Assembly: GCA_016110215.1 (NCBI GenBank)
Contig: JADWQD010000004.1
Coordinates: forward strand, 1,860,001-1,924,000
Direction of reading: 5' to 3'
From: Capronia americana
Lineage: Eukaryota > Ascomycota > Eurotiomycetes > Chaetothyriales > Herpotrichiellaceae
Length of the DNA: 64,000 nucleotides
Part shown: positions 1 through 9,343 of the stretch, piece after piece
How the letters are laid out: the number at the start of each line of letters is the position of its first letter
Position numbering within the stretch: position 1 is the stretch's first letter
The notes under the pieces: generated by a model
What the model was told of the DNA's origin: nothing
The model's input: the letters and a program-made list of their open reading frames with translations, nothing else
Database searches by the model: none
Position numbers and translations under genes: made by a program

Positions 1-466
1 CTAGATACTACAGGTTGCAGGGATCTGTTCCACATGCCGCTCGATCTCGAGATGGAGAAGAATGAACAAGACTGCCTTTCTTTCCTCTGAAACGTCAGAA
101 CCCAGAATCTTCTGGTTTGGTTCAATCTACTGTGTAATTGCTCCTCCGTGCGATTCCTCTCCGTTTCGATGACCTGGTACGAGTGCGAATATGTGACTTG
201 ACTTGATGGAAGCAAGAGCCCTCGTCACAGCCCGCCTCACCACACCACATTTCACCTCGCTTTCAGTCCTCGCCTATGCCCATCATCTGATACACAGTGC
301 GCAGTGCCTCGCGCCTAATGCACGAGACTCAACAGCCTGTCGACGACACATTTGATTCTGATCTGATTCTGATCTGGCAAACCTACAAGGTACTTATCAA
401 GAAACTCATCACGTATACTCCCTCCGTTCTCTAGGATGGAACTTTCTTACTCCTTACTTCCCTACT

Positions 467-503
467 TGAGCCTGCTGCTACTGCTACTGCTACTGCTACT
501 ATC
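467..503. repeat. CTGCTACTGCTA microsatellite
   Basis: Successive CTGCTA/CTACTG units form a short hexamer tract in non-coding DNA. Confidence 0.7.
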
Positions 504-627
504 CTGCACTGTACCGTGCTGTATTTATTTCATTTATACGGCAGCATACCTCGTACGTGACTACATACCTATATCAACATAGAAAACCGCACCTTCCCCC
601 CTCACCCTCCCAGTGGGAGTAAGTACA

Positions 628-673
628 AGAGGTACAAGGTACAAGGTACAAGGCACAAGGTACAAGGCACAAG
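628..673. repeat. TACAAGG heptamer tandem repeat
   Basis: About six head-to-tail copies of a 7-nt unit (GTACAAG with GCACAAG variants) lie in non-coding DNA. Confidence 0.7.
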
Positions 674-1103
674 GTTCAGAACTAAGGAGTATGTCCTCCG
701 TACGCTACCCGACTCTCCTGGCCATTGTCATTGTCGTCATCTGCTGTTCGTCCTTTTCCACGCATTGCACTCGGGGGCCGTCAAGTCGTATAGTACATAC
801 ATACATACGTTGAACATAACAATTCAGTCTATAGGACATAGGACATAGGGTATAAGGTGTGAATGGAGGGAACTAGTTGCCCGAATCTGATCTGTGCCAT
901 GCGTGCATGCACTGCGACATCAAAGAGTCCGGTGGTGTGGCGTGGTGTGGTGTGGTATAGAGAGCAGACACCGAAGTTAAGTGCGCCCTGAATCTGCACT
1001 ATCGCCTGGCGAAGGTCCCTTCGTTGTCTCTCTTGCGATGGATGAGGTTGCTGGTGGGCAGGACATATCCATCTGACAGGTCTTTCGTACAAGAGCGATC
1101 TTG

Positions 1104-2447
1104 TCACTCTTCGCTCACCTCTCGCGGAAGTGCATTCGCATCGTCTTGTGAGATTGGTGTGCTGGCTGTTTCCTCCATGTCGACCTGCTTCGGTACGGCT
1201 GTGGGTCCGTTCTCTTCATGTCCTTGAGTATCGGTGGATGCCGCCTCATTCGTCTCTGGTGGGATTGGTGTGCTAGTTGTTTCCACATTGACGTCCTCGG
1301 ATAAGGGTGCAGACAAGCCTTCGTCATCGGCTTGAGAGGTACGGATGGGCACCGCCTCGTTCGATTCTTCAGGGACAGCACCAATCACCGATTCCTCGTT
1401 GTGTTCTTTCGATGCAGCATTGGATGCCGCCTCGTCAAGCTCTTCTGGGACTAGAGGGCTATTTTGTTCCACTCCGGCTTCCTCGGGCATAGTTGTGACC
1501 GCTTCGTCGTCATGGGCCCTATGGGAAGCGTCGATAGATGCTTCCTCATTCATCTCCTCTGGGATGGGTGCGGGTGCTTCCACGTCGGCTTCCCCCGCTA
1601 CCTGTAAAGGCTCAGCATCCTCGTTGTCACCCTGAGGGAGAGCTACGGGCGCTGCCTCGCTCACTTCTTGTTCCTCAGTTGTCAAAGCTGGCTGCACTTG
1701 GTCTTCTTGGGATATGGAGGTGGCCGCGGTGTCTTCGTTGATTTCTTCTGAGATTGGTATGGGAGCATCGTCCTCCTTGCTTTCTTCTGGTATGGCACTA
1801 GGGTCAGCCACCTCGTGAATTTCTTCTGGCTGGGTCACGTCCGTCGCCTCGTTGTTATCGTCCAATGGAATAGCCGGTACCGATGTCTCCTCGTTGACTT
1901 CTGACTGAGGTGGAAGTGTCGTCCCTTCGGTGGCTTCTGGTGAGACACTCGGAAGTGATGTCTCTTCGTTGGCTTCATGTGGCTGCATGACGTCCGCTGG
2001 CTCATCGTTACCTTGTTGCACAGCCGGAGATGTGGTTTCTTCATTGACTTCTTGCACCATGGCGGTCGGATCTATCACCTCGCTCACCTCTGTCGGTAAT
2101 GACGTGTCTGCTGCTGCTGGTACTCCTGCTTCCTCTTCCGCCACTTCATCTCTGACTTCTGGTGGATCTGTCGGAAGCGTTGCCTCTTCGATGACCTCAG
2201 GTGGCTCGGGTACGTCGGTGGCCTCGTCGTCATCTTGTAGAGTAGCTGTAGGTGTAGGCCCCTCGTTGGCCTCTTGCGATATTGCTAGAGGACTTGCCTC
2301 CCCGTCGTCATCTTGTGGAACGTCTGTGGGAGCTTCTTCCGTACCGTCTACTTGGGGTATACCTGTAGGAGCTGACTCTTCGCTCGCCTCTTCGGGCAGA
2401 TCCGTGGCAGCCGGAGCCGACGATGGCACTTCCGCTGATTCTTGACT
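1104..2447 (-). repeat. Acidic degenerate-repeat tail of the ArgRS-like protein
   Basis: This is the 3' end of the coding exon. It encodes about 445 residues dominated by Glu, Asp, Pro, Thr, Ser, Ala and Val. A loose motif of roughly 13-20 residues recurs: an NEE or NEA core, a T/S-P stretch, and an I-P or S-E-E/Q-E turn. Basic residues are nearly absent. It is predicted to be disordered. The frame stays open across all repeats, so it is under coding constraint or recently expanded. Confidence 0.75.
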
Positions 2448-4514
2448 TGGCCTCTTGATAGGCACGAGACCAATCAAATTCATGCCGTTTTCTAGCACCG
2501 TCTGAATACATTGGTAGAAAACTGACCTCAGGACATCGTGACTCTGCGATGGTCGCACGGCTGACGATGATCCTTCTCCTGCATCGTCGTGCTCCATACC
2601 CGTCTCTGCGGAGTGAGTATTGTTCTCGTCCTCATCCCACACTGACGGCAACATGTCAACCACTTGTTCCAAGTACGAGACGATGGTCGGAGGCTCAAGC
2701 CTCTCAAATGCGTGCTTCACACTGACCGGAAACCGAGCCAGCAACTTAAGCATATCTGCGTATGCTTCTTCCTGTTCGAAAAGCGCATAGTCGAGATCTT
2801 CGTGTTCGAGGTCTTGCTGGACTCCATCACCCCGAACTTTTGACCGAAGATTATCGAGCCAACGTTGGACCCTCAAACCCGGGTAGTTGTCAGCGAGGGC
2901 GCCGATCTTCTCGTCGGTGCCAAGGGTGAAGTTGAGCGTGGCCGAACGCTTGGTGGATAGTTCTTGGCTCATGAGAGCAAGCCTGGCAAATTCACTGGCA
3001 TCGTTCAAGTTTCCATCGCCGTTGGCTCCGTAGCTTTGGAAGAAGTCATCGTTTCCGTCTGTCTTGAGGCTCTCTTGCATCACCTCCTGGCATTGTTCGA
3101 GGATGTCACCCAACAGCAGTCCACTGCTCCCGGACCGTGGTGTCAGGCCTCGAAGGGGACCAAAGTTCACATGCTGCAGAGACTGTGCGAGTCCGTGATA
3201 CTCATCGCCCATCAGCTCCAGCGTCCGGAAGAGCTGCTGAAAGTGAATATCTTGCTTCGCAGAAACGACATAGATCATCTTGTCGAAGTTATATTTCTTT
3301 CTGCGCTCGAGAACTGCTCCGACGTCGCGGAGCAGATAGCTGGTGGTCCCATTTGGATGACGCGCAGTCACAGTTCCGAGACCTCTGGTTCCATGCTTCT
3401 TGAAGTCGATGATCCAAGCCCCGTTACTCTCTTCGTAGACTCCTTTCTCTGTAAGAATTGCCTCGACCTCGGCAATTGTGGCTTTGCTGACTTCCGATTC
3501 TCCCGAGTAGTCATCAAAATTGATGTGGAGCTTGGCATATAAGTCGGCGTACTGCTTGACGCATGCCTCACGAAGTCGCTTCCACAGTGCAACGGCGTCG
3601 GCATCGCCCTCCTCCATTTTCTGGTTGAAATCGTCCTGTTGAGCCGAAATCGGGACACTTTCATTGAGCGGTGCCTCACCTTCGTTTTCGGCTTCCGTGT
3701 TTGTCTCTTGGGCAGCCAATGTCTCAGCTTTGGAGAGTTCATCGATCTTGGTGTAAACGTCGAGTAAATGTCGGAGCGGTTCATCTCTAAGAAGCTCATC
3801 TGAGCCGAACCTGTGCCATCCGACAGCAAGAAGGCCGATGTGCTTGCCCCAATCGCCCAGAAAGTTCAGACGACGTACATCCCAGCCCATGCCCTCGTAT
3901 AGCGAAGCGATGGAAGAGCCAATGATGGTGCTTCGTAAATGGGCACCGTCAAACTCTCTCCCAAGGTTGGGCGATGAGAAGTCAACGATAACTCGTCTTC
4001 CAGCGCCATCATGAACATCGGGACCAGTGAGATCGGAAGAAGGGCTGCTGCCATAGGACTTGCCGCGGTCGAGGATATATGGCAGGAGGATGCGAGCCAG
4101 ATTTTGGGGAGAAACTAAAAGTCGAAGGTGAATGCCATCCTCGAAGGGCTGATCAAAGAGAGGTGTCTCTGGAAACTAGATGCAGGGCGACACGGGTCAG
4201 TAACCAGACTGCAGAATTGGCCGCTGGCATACCTTCTGGGCCAAATCGAATGCAAGCTCCTTGGGGTTCGATCCCTTGAGGCGCAGTTTCGGAATGACCA
4301 CCTCCAGATCGCCGTAGTCATTGGGCTCCAGGATCGAATCGTAAGCCACCTGTGGCTCACAGTCAGTGAGCTGCACGAGGACATCAGCCAGATGCGCCCG
4401 GTAGATGTCAAGCGGCCTAGTCAAGACATCTGCGGAGGGGAACGAATTGCTCGAGTCCTCCACGCCCAGCCTGTTGAGGAGGAGCTGGAGGCTATCGGCC
4501 TGAAGAGTCGCCAT
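1104..4514 (-). CDS. Diverged arginyl-tRNA synthetase-like protein with long acidic C-terminal tail
   Basis: Two exons, 4514-4233 and 4175-1104, flank a 57-nt intron (GTATGC...TAG) and encode about 1117 residues. The order is an ArgRS N-terminal domain (about 1-100), a class I catalytic core (about 150-445), a DALR-type anticodon-binding region (about 530-670) and a Glu/Pro/Thr-rich tail (about 672-1117). LGDWGK, the Y-x-K-L-H-I-x-F-D block and LLRDVGA are well conserved. However, the HxGH signature reads D170-G-A-H173, and the position of the fungal MSTRKG loop reads LTPRSG (438-443). The first His and the loop Lys are therefore absent. Usual cytosolic ArgRS is about 600-650 residues with no such tail. 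The start ATG gives the family N terminus. Aminoacylation is doubtful; a pseudo-synthetase with a binding or regulatory role is an inference. A CCAATCA box lies upstream at 4637-4643. Confidence 0.85.
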
Positions 4515-5331
4515 CGCTCGCAGTAGTGTGCCGTATGAAAGTGTGAAGAGCGCGACGAGCACTGGGAAAAGGCAGGAGGGAGCATGCGAAAAGTCGTTGC
4601 CTTTTGTTAGGGCGCTGCTGTTGCTGTGCTGGCCGCCCAATCAGCGTCACCAACGAATCATCTCGCCTGGATGTGCAGGGCACGAGCATCGCAGACAGCT
4701 GGCAACGCCACGTAGCGCTCGCTATACACCAGATGACATGTCTCTGGCGCGGTGACTGGTGTTTCGGGCACCAGGAGTCAGGCAGCGGTCCTATCGAAGC
4801 TACGCGGCTTTGCTTGGAGGCGGGAAGTCTCCCAAACTCGACCTTTCGACCGCTCAAGAGCTCTTCGGCGCGATACGAGCATGCCACAGCGCTCCATTGA
4901 GGCGAGCAGATTCTGCCTCATATGTGCATTGTGCAAAGGAGCTGGTATGTTGCCTAGGATGATTGACGCCTCCCGACAGGATGTGCCTGCGTCATCAGAC
5001 ATCCGGTCGCCTTTACGAGCATCAGTACCGACGAGATTTTCAGACCTCTCGGGAAGATGGTTTGTAGGTTGTAGAAGAACAAAGTCACCACAAGTGATTT
5101 ATTGGCATATAAATAAGGGATCAAAATGAATGAGGTTGGGGTCAAAATTGAATTGAAACGATAGTGAGCGCGGGCTCACCCGGAGATTAACTGTCCGTGA
5201 TCTGCCACTCCGAGCCAACAGTTGTACCGTGTAGACGCCCCCAGCAGTCAATCGAGATCATTTAGATTTGACGCAGAAAAGATGGATTCCCACTAAAACT
5301 ATTTACAGGCCCGATACGATATCCTGTGGCT
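4515..5331. other. Intergenic region, upstream of ArgRS-like gene and 3' of membrane protein gene
   Basis: No supported gene lies here. A CCAATCA box at 4637-4643, about 125 nt upstream of the ArgRS-like start, is a plausible CCAAT-binding-complex site. The rest shows no clear coding signal. Confidence 0.45.
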
Positions 5332-7140
5332 TCAAACTCCCATCACTGCACCCGTCGAGGCGGCAGCTTGGATGTCGCGTCTTCTCCAGGAGAATGTCGA
5401 AACAGGCGATTCCGCCGTTTCTGCCGATCGATGCTGTGAAATTGAGGTGATCAATCCTGTTCTCAAGATCTCCCGGAAATGCAGATGCATTGCTTGAAAA
5501 CACTTAATCAAATCAACAGTGTTGGCCGTGCGCACAATGAGCTGCCAGCACCATGACGGATCATAGCCAAGGTGGATCAGAAGACCTATGACCAAGACGG
5601 CGCATACAAATGTTGTAGTGTTTGCTTTGAATGGTAACACATGCTCCTGCATGGAGAACATGCCTGCCGATATCACCACGGGGTATATGAACTTGGAAAG
5701 GAATTCGGCTTTCCGTCCCCCTTCGGCAGATGACTGCTTGAGGCGGTTCTGTTCATTTTCGTCGAGGCTCTTACACACAGTGATGGCATTTCCGAATGGC
5801 TTCTTCAGATCCTCTAACTCCTCTAGAATGTCGAATATATCCGAGACCAGAGGAGTACAAAGGTCGGTCGTGAATAGAGTTTGGTATTTGTCGAGGAATC
5901 TGTCAGTGACTTCGACTAGATCAGATAACTCCAATAAGAACATTTTCGATAAGTCTTTGACCTTCGTAATCCATTCGATGGTGCTAAAGCCGTGTACTTT
6001 CAGGTCGGATGGACGCCTCTTAGAAAGATTCTGCTGGTCATGTTCAGACTGCGTATAGTCACGAACGCTACTGTATACCCGATCCCCATTCAGCATGTAC
6101 TCGACTTTGACGCGCTCGAGGTTGTATCTCAGCGTCCTCAAGAACTTCTCGCGAGTGTCCGGTGTAGGATTGTCCGGCTCCGGTTCGTCATAGGTGGATG
6201 GATCGATGGCAACCATTCCATTAGTACCTTGATTAACCTCCTCGTATATATCCATCAAGCCCTTTCCGTCTTGCCCAGTAGTAAAATAGGTATCGTTAAT
6301 ACAATAAGTATCCCATGTTACCTCATCCACCCCAGTCAACACATAAGATATTTGTGCCTCGTAGCGATGAGACTGTGGCCGATTGCCTCTTAGGTTGAGG
6401 TACGAGACGTTTCGATACTCCCGAAGAGGTGTATCGTCCGTAAAGCGCCGCGCGTCAATATTTGGTGCATCGGAATCTCGCATCAGGGTGTAGCGAAGAT
6501 GGAATGCAAATTCAAACCTACGCCCATTGGGTCGGATGTTGATACGCATATAAGTTCTTGGCTGGAGATGCCTGTACACCATAGAGCGGATGGCGTTCCT
6601 CTGATAGTGTGGCGCTGTGCTGAATATGGCGCGGATGCTCCAAGGATCCAGGTCAGTGAGGAATACGTGCCTGTGTCGTACATCTGAAGGGTGCGTGTCA
6701 CTCGACTGACACCGAGGCGCTTTGAGCCCTTGGTACAGCTGTCGCGCAGTCCTCGGCCCTTGGTTGTGTCTTCCACTGATAATGCCACCGCCGAGACTCC
6801 TCTCATCCAACAGAGCCACGGGCTTCGAAGAAGGGCCGCCTTCCGCGACCTCTGTTATAAGGTGTGGAAGGGTTGTCTTGGGGCAGAATGCTTCGACTTT
6901 ATTGGCTTCAGCAGAGATCTCATCATCGTCCCTCATATACATAGAGACGATATCTGCATCCAGTAGCACATCTTGGGCTGCTGCCACATCTTCGCCTGGG
7001 ATTTCGCCCTCGGCTTCAACCTCCGCCCTCCACTCCGGGTAGGACTTTCCCAAAGCCCTGAGGTTCAATTTCCGGCGCCTTGTGAATTCTGGGTGCCATG
7101 CGAGGTCACTCCGGCGGTTCGAGGACCGAGATCGTGGCAT
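5332..7140 (-). CDS. Predicted fungal membrane protein, CorA-like C terminus (function unknown)
   Basis: A 602-residue open frame starts at the first in-frame ATG (7140); the frame stays open further upstream but without ATG. The middle contains a block (LTGVDEVTWDTYCINDTYF) of a type I associate with a large uncharacterised Pezizomycotina family. It is followed by an acidic Pro-rich linker and helical segments ending in a Phe/Leu-rich stretch. Near residue 480, two hydrophobic segments resemble the C-terminal transmembrane pair of CorA-like proteins (first contains YPVVISAGMFSMQ; second contains TFVCAVLVIGLLIHLGY). No GMN ion-filter motif is visible, so magnesium transport should not be assumed. 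An extra 5' exon or 3' intron is possible. Confidence 0.6.
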   Translation of the reverse strand: MPRSRSSNRRSDLAWHPEFTRRRKLNLRALGKSYPEWRAEVEAEGEIPGEDVAAAQDVLLDADIVSMYMRDDDEISAEANKVEAFCPKTTLPHLITEVAEGGPSSKPVALLDERSLGGGIISGRHNQGPRTARQLYQGLKAPRCQSSDTHPSDVRHRHVFLTDLDPWSIRAIFSTAPHYQRNAIRSMVYRHLQPRTYMRINIRPNGRRFEFAFHLRYTLMRDSDAPNIDARRFTDDTPLREYRNVSYLNLRGNRPQSHRYEAQISYVLTGVDEVTWDTYCINDTYFTTGQDGKGLMDIYEEVNQGTNGMVAIDPSTYDEPEPDNPTPDTREKFLRTLRYNLERVKVEYMLNGDRVYSSVRDYTQSEHDQQNLSKRRPSDLKVHGFSTIEWITKVKDLSKMFLLELSDLVEVTDRFLDKYQTLFTTDLCTPLVSDIFDILEELEDLKKPFGNAITVCKSLDENEQNRLKQSSAEGGRKAEFLSKFIYPVVISAGMFSMQEHVLPFKANTTTFVCAVLVIGLLIHLGYDPSWCWQLIVRTANTVDLIKCFQAMHLHFREILRTGLITSISQHRSAETAESPVSTFSWRRRDIQAAASTGAVMGV

Positions 7141-7579
7141 CACTCGAGAGGTGATCTGACCAGCGTTCGCTGCTGACAGGGAAAGGAGCAAGGAACATGC
7201 TGCGATCCAGGCGGAGACTCCGTCTTTAACTTCCTCCGTAGGCGAGCGACGTCGACACGTATATAGGGTAAAGGAGGATGATGCGACTAAGGAGGAGACT
7301 GCGGCTGGTGCTCCTCTGTGGGCAGGTGGTATCAGCGTATATCTAGGGAAAAAGAGGGTAGACTGCTTGGGTTGACGACTCGGTCCGGCGCCATTTGACC
7401 ACAAGCAGCCATGTCGAGGACGAGCTAAGTACGTGTTACCAGATTACACGTCAAGCAGGGGAGGCGGCGGTTCCTGATTGACTGCACCATGCACGTCGGG
7501 CGTCAAGAACAAGCGGACTCACTGTATGCCACGTCGCCAGCACTCGGGATACAACATGGGACCAACTCATAGCTTCCTT

Positions 7580-7924
7580 CTACTTTTTCACAACCTTCTT
7601 CTTCTCGCATTTTGGACATCTCGGGGCGGAACAGTTTGGGCACGAGCCGGTCTTCATATTGATCGGCGAGGTCTCGCAGCGACACTCGAAATCGCTATCA
7701 GCGTCGACGTCGACGGCGGAGGGCGGTGGCAGCACTCACGCATGTCCACACCCAGATGATTTGTTTTTTGGGGGGCTGTTCAGCAGAAGGTCAGCTGCCA
7801 TTCTCACGCATACGCCGCCAACGTCACATTGGACGACGTGGTGAGCGGACGCCCGACAGGCAAACAGTTGCCTTGAAGGCGACGAGAGTTTGGGGGAATA
7901 CAGACCATATTTATCCTCAAACAT
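7580..7924 (-). CDS. Possible small Cys-rich zinc-binding protein
   Basis: Two exons, 7924-7740 and 7694-7580, are joined by a 45-nt intron with a strong GTGAGT donor and a GATAG acceptor. The joined frame encodes about 99 residues, or about 58 if translation starts at the internal ATG at 7801. The second exon carries a C-x-C pair and two C-x2-C pairs (CRC, CPNC, CPKC) and ends in a Lys-rich tail. The first exon ends with Cys and His just before the junction. The knuckle-like Cys spacing suggests zinc binding. I do not recognise the family. The splice model, and hence the gene, is tentative. Confidence 0.45.
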
Positions 7925-9343
7925 CGAGTGATTGGTTACAAGTATTAGACGTTGCCCGCCTATTGCGCCCGGAGAACTTGACCAGGTACCCCAACCCCGA
8001 CGCGCCTGGCTCTCTCCTCTTTATCATTCCTACTACGTGCAAGGACCTCACCGCATATTGACGCACTGCTCCCATTAAGTACAATGATTGGAGCAACCTG
8101 CAGTAAGATCAGTGCCTCAGAGTTACTAGTGGGCGCGAGAGAAGGAGATCGGTTCTGCGCCTCCTGTACGACCAGACTCATTAAAGAGATCGTCAGTATG
8201 GCGTCAATCCTATCTTATTCTGTCATTTCTGCGACGAGGAGGTTCACAAGGGATGTCAAGGGATTGATATGAACAAGCACACGACATATTTGTGGCCGGC
8301 GAAAGGCTTCCACAGAAACACACATGCACTACCCATGATTGACGTCTGATCAGTTGCAGAGAACTTTGACAACGCGGCGATCGGCGGGCATTCCAGGTTC
8401 AGGCGCATGCTCGTGCACGGTTCTGCATTCCAGGGTTGACCAGAGAGTCGGACATTCTCGGTTTCTGCTCGACGATACCCAATCGGTTGCGGCAGAAAAC
8501 CCGGACCCGCGAGACGGACGATAACAGATAGGGTTAGCATGCTGCATGCTGCATGCTGCTTGGTACTTGACTCTGTCGCTGATAACGACCCAACATCAAA
8601 GAGACGGTGAGGAGGGTGTCGCGAGGGAACGGCTGGCCTCGAGGCTGGTTGTCCGACCACCCTTGAATGGTAGCAGAGAGAGTCTCCGATGCACATACCA
8701 GGCAAGCTCTCAATCAGCCTGTCTCATGTCCTGGGCAGCTGCGTCATTTATATGCTGCAAGACGTTACCGTACCACGCCAGCTGCTCCTGTGCTGCACTG
8801 TTGATGCGCTCCCTGCAGATGGGCACGACGTGCAGATGTTCCACAATTGAACGTCCTCAAACAGCAAAGGGAGCCCTAGGTTGAGAGGAGCGGATCCTTG
8901 CTCGCGTGGATGCGAGAGGACGCCATGACGACCGGTTTACTGATGATTTCATAGCGATTATCTTGTCGAGGGTGGCGTGAGTCGTACGTGTGCTTTCTCG
9001 AGATTTTCGCTGGACGCAGACCGGTACTGAGGGACGAAATAAAGAGACAGGACAGGTCTGAAGTGTCGCTCAGAAGCGGTTCACCAAGTCGCCTTCTCAA
9101 TGCTCCAAACCAGGCTATATATCGTTACACATTGGTCGGTCGATCTCACGGAATTTTACATGCCCAGAGGCTCCCCCCAGGATCACAACGTCAGGACTCT
9201 GCGATATCTACATCCGACTCAGCCTGCGCAGCCCCACATGTACCACGCACCTCAGACTGGGATAGCGCCTCCTGTACGCCGCGCCCACCAGCCTCCGCCA
9301 AACGGCATGCGGCTACAGTACCACGTATGGAAGTTGGCATGCT
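7925..9343. other. Intergenic region of 1.4 kb
   Basis: No convincing gene. Longer frames lack ATG starts or show no recognisable motif. A GCATGCTGCATGCTGCATGCT triplication sits near 8538-8559. Confidence 0.4.

Larger units (their letters stand above)
1..1103. other. Intergenic region downstream of the ArgRS-like gene
   Basis: I see no gene here. Open frames on both strands are short, lack ATG starts or are low complexity. The stretch holds two simple repeats (CTACTG-type near 467-503 and TACAAGG-type near 628-673) and a GTGTG-rich patch near 930-960. It probably contains the 3' UTR of the minus-strand gene ending at 1104 and flanking sequence of a gene outside the window. Confidence 0.5.

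Noticed and set aside
1930..2445. 171-codon plus-strand frame opposite the ArgRS-like tail
   Set aside because: Ser/Gly/Val-rich mirror of the acidic repeat on the minus strand; no ATG-linked motif; explained by the coding repeat.
4250..4290. tRNA B-box-like GGTTCGATCCC
   Set aside because: It lies inside the first exon of the ArgRS-like gene and lacks cloverleaf pairing.
7141..7404. N-terminal extension of the 602-aa membrane protein
   Set aside because: The frame is open but has no ATG (begins at TTG), so the first ATG at 7140 was preferred.
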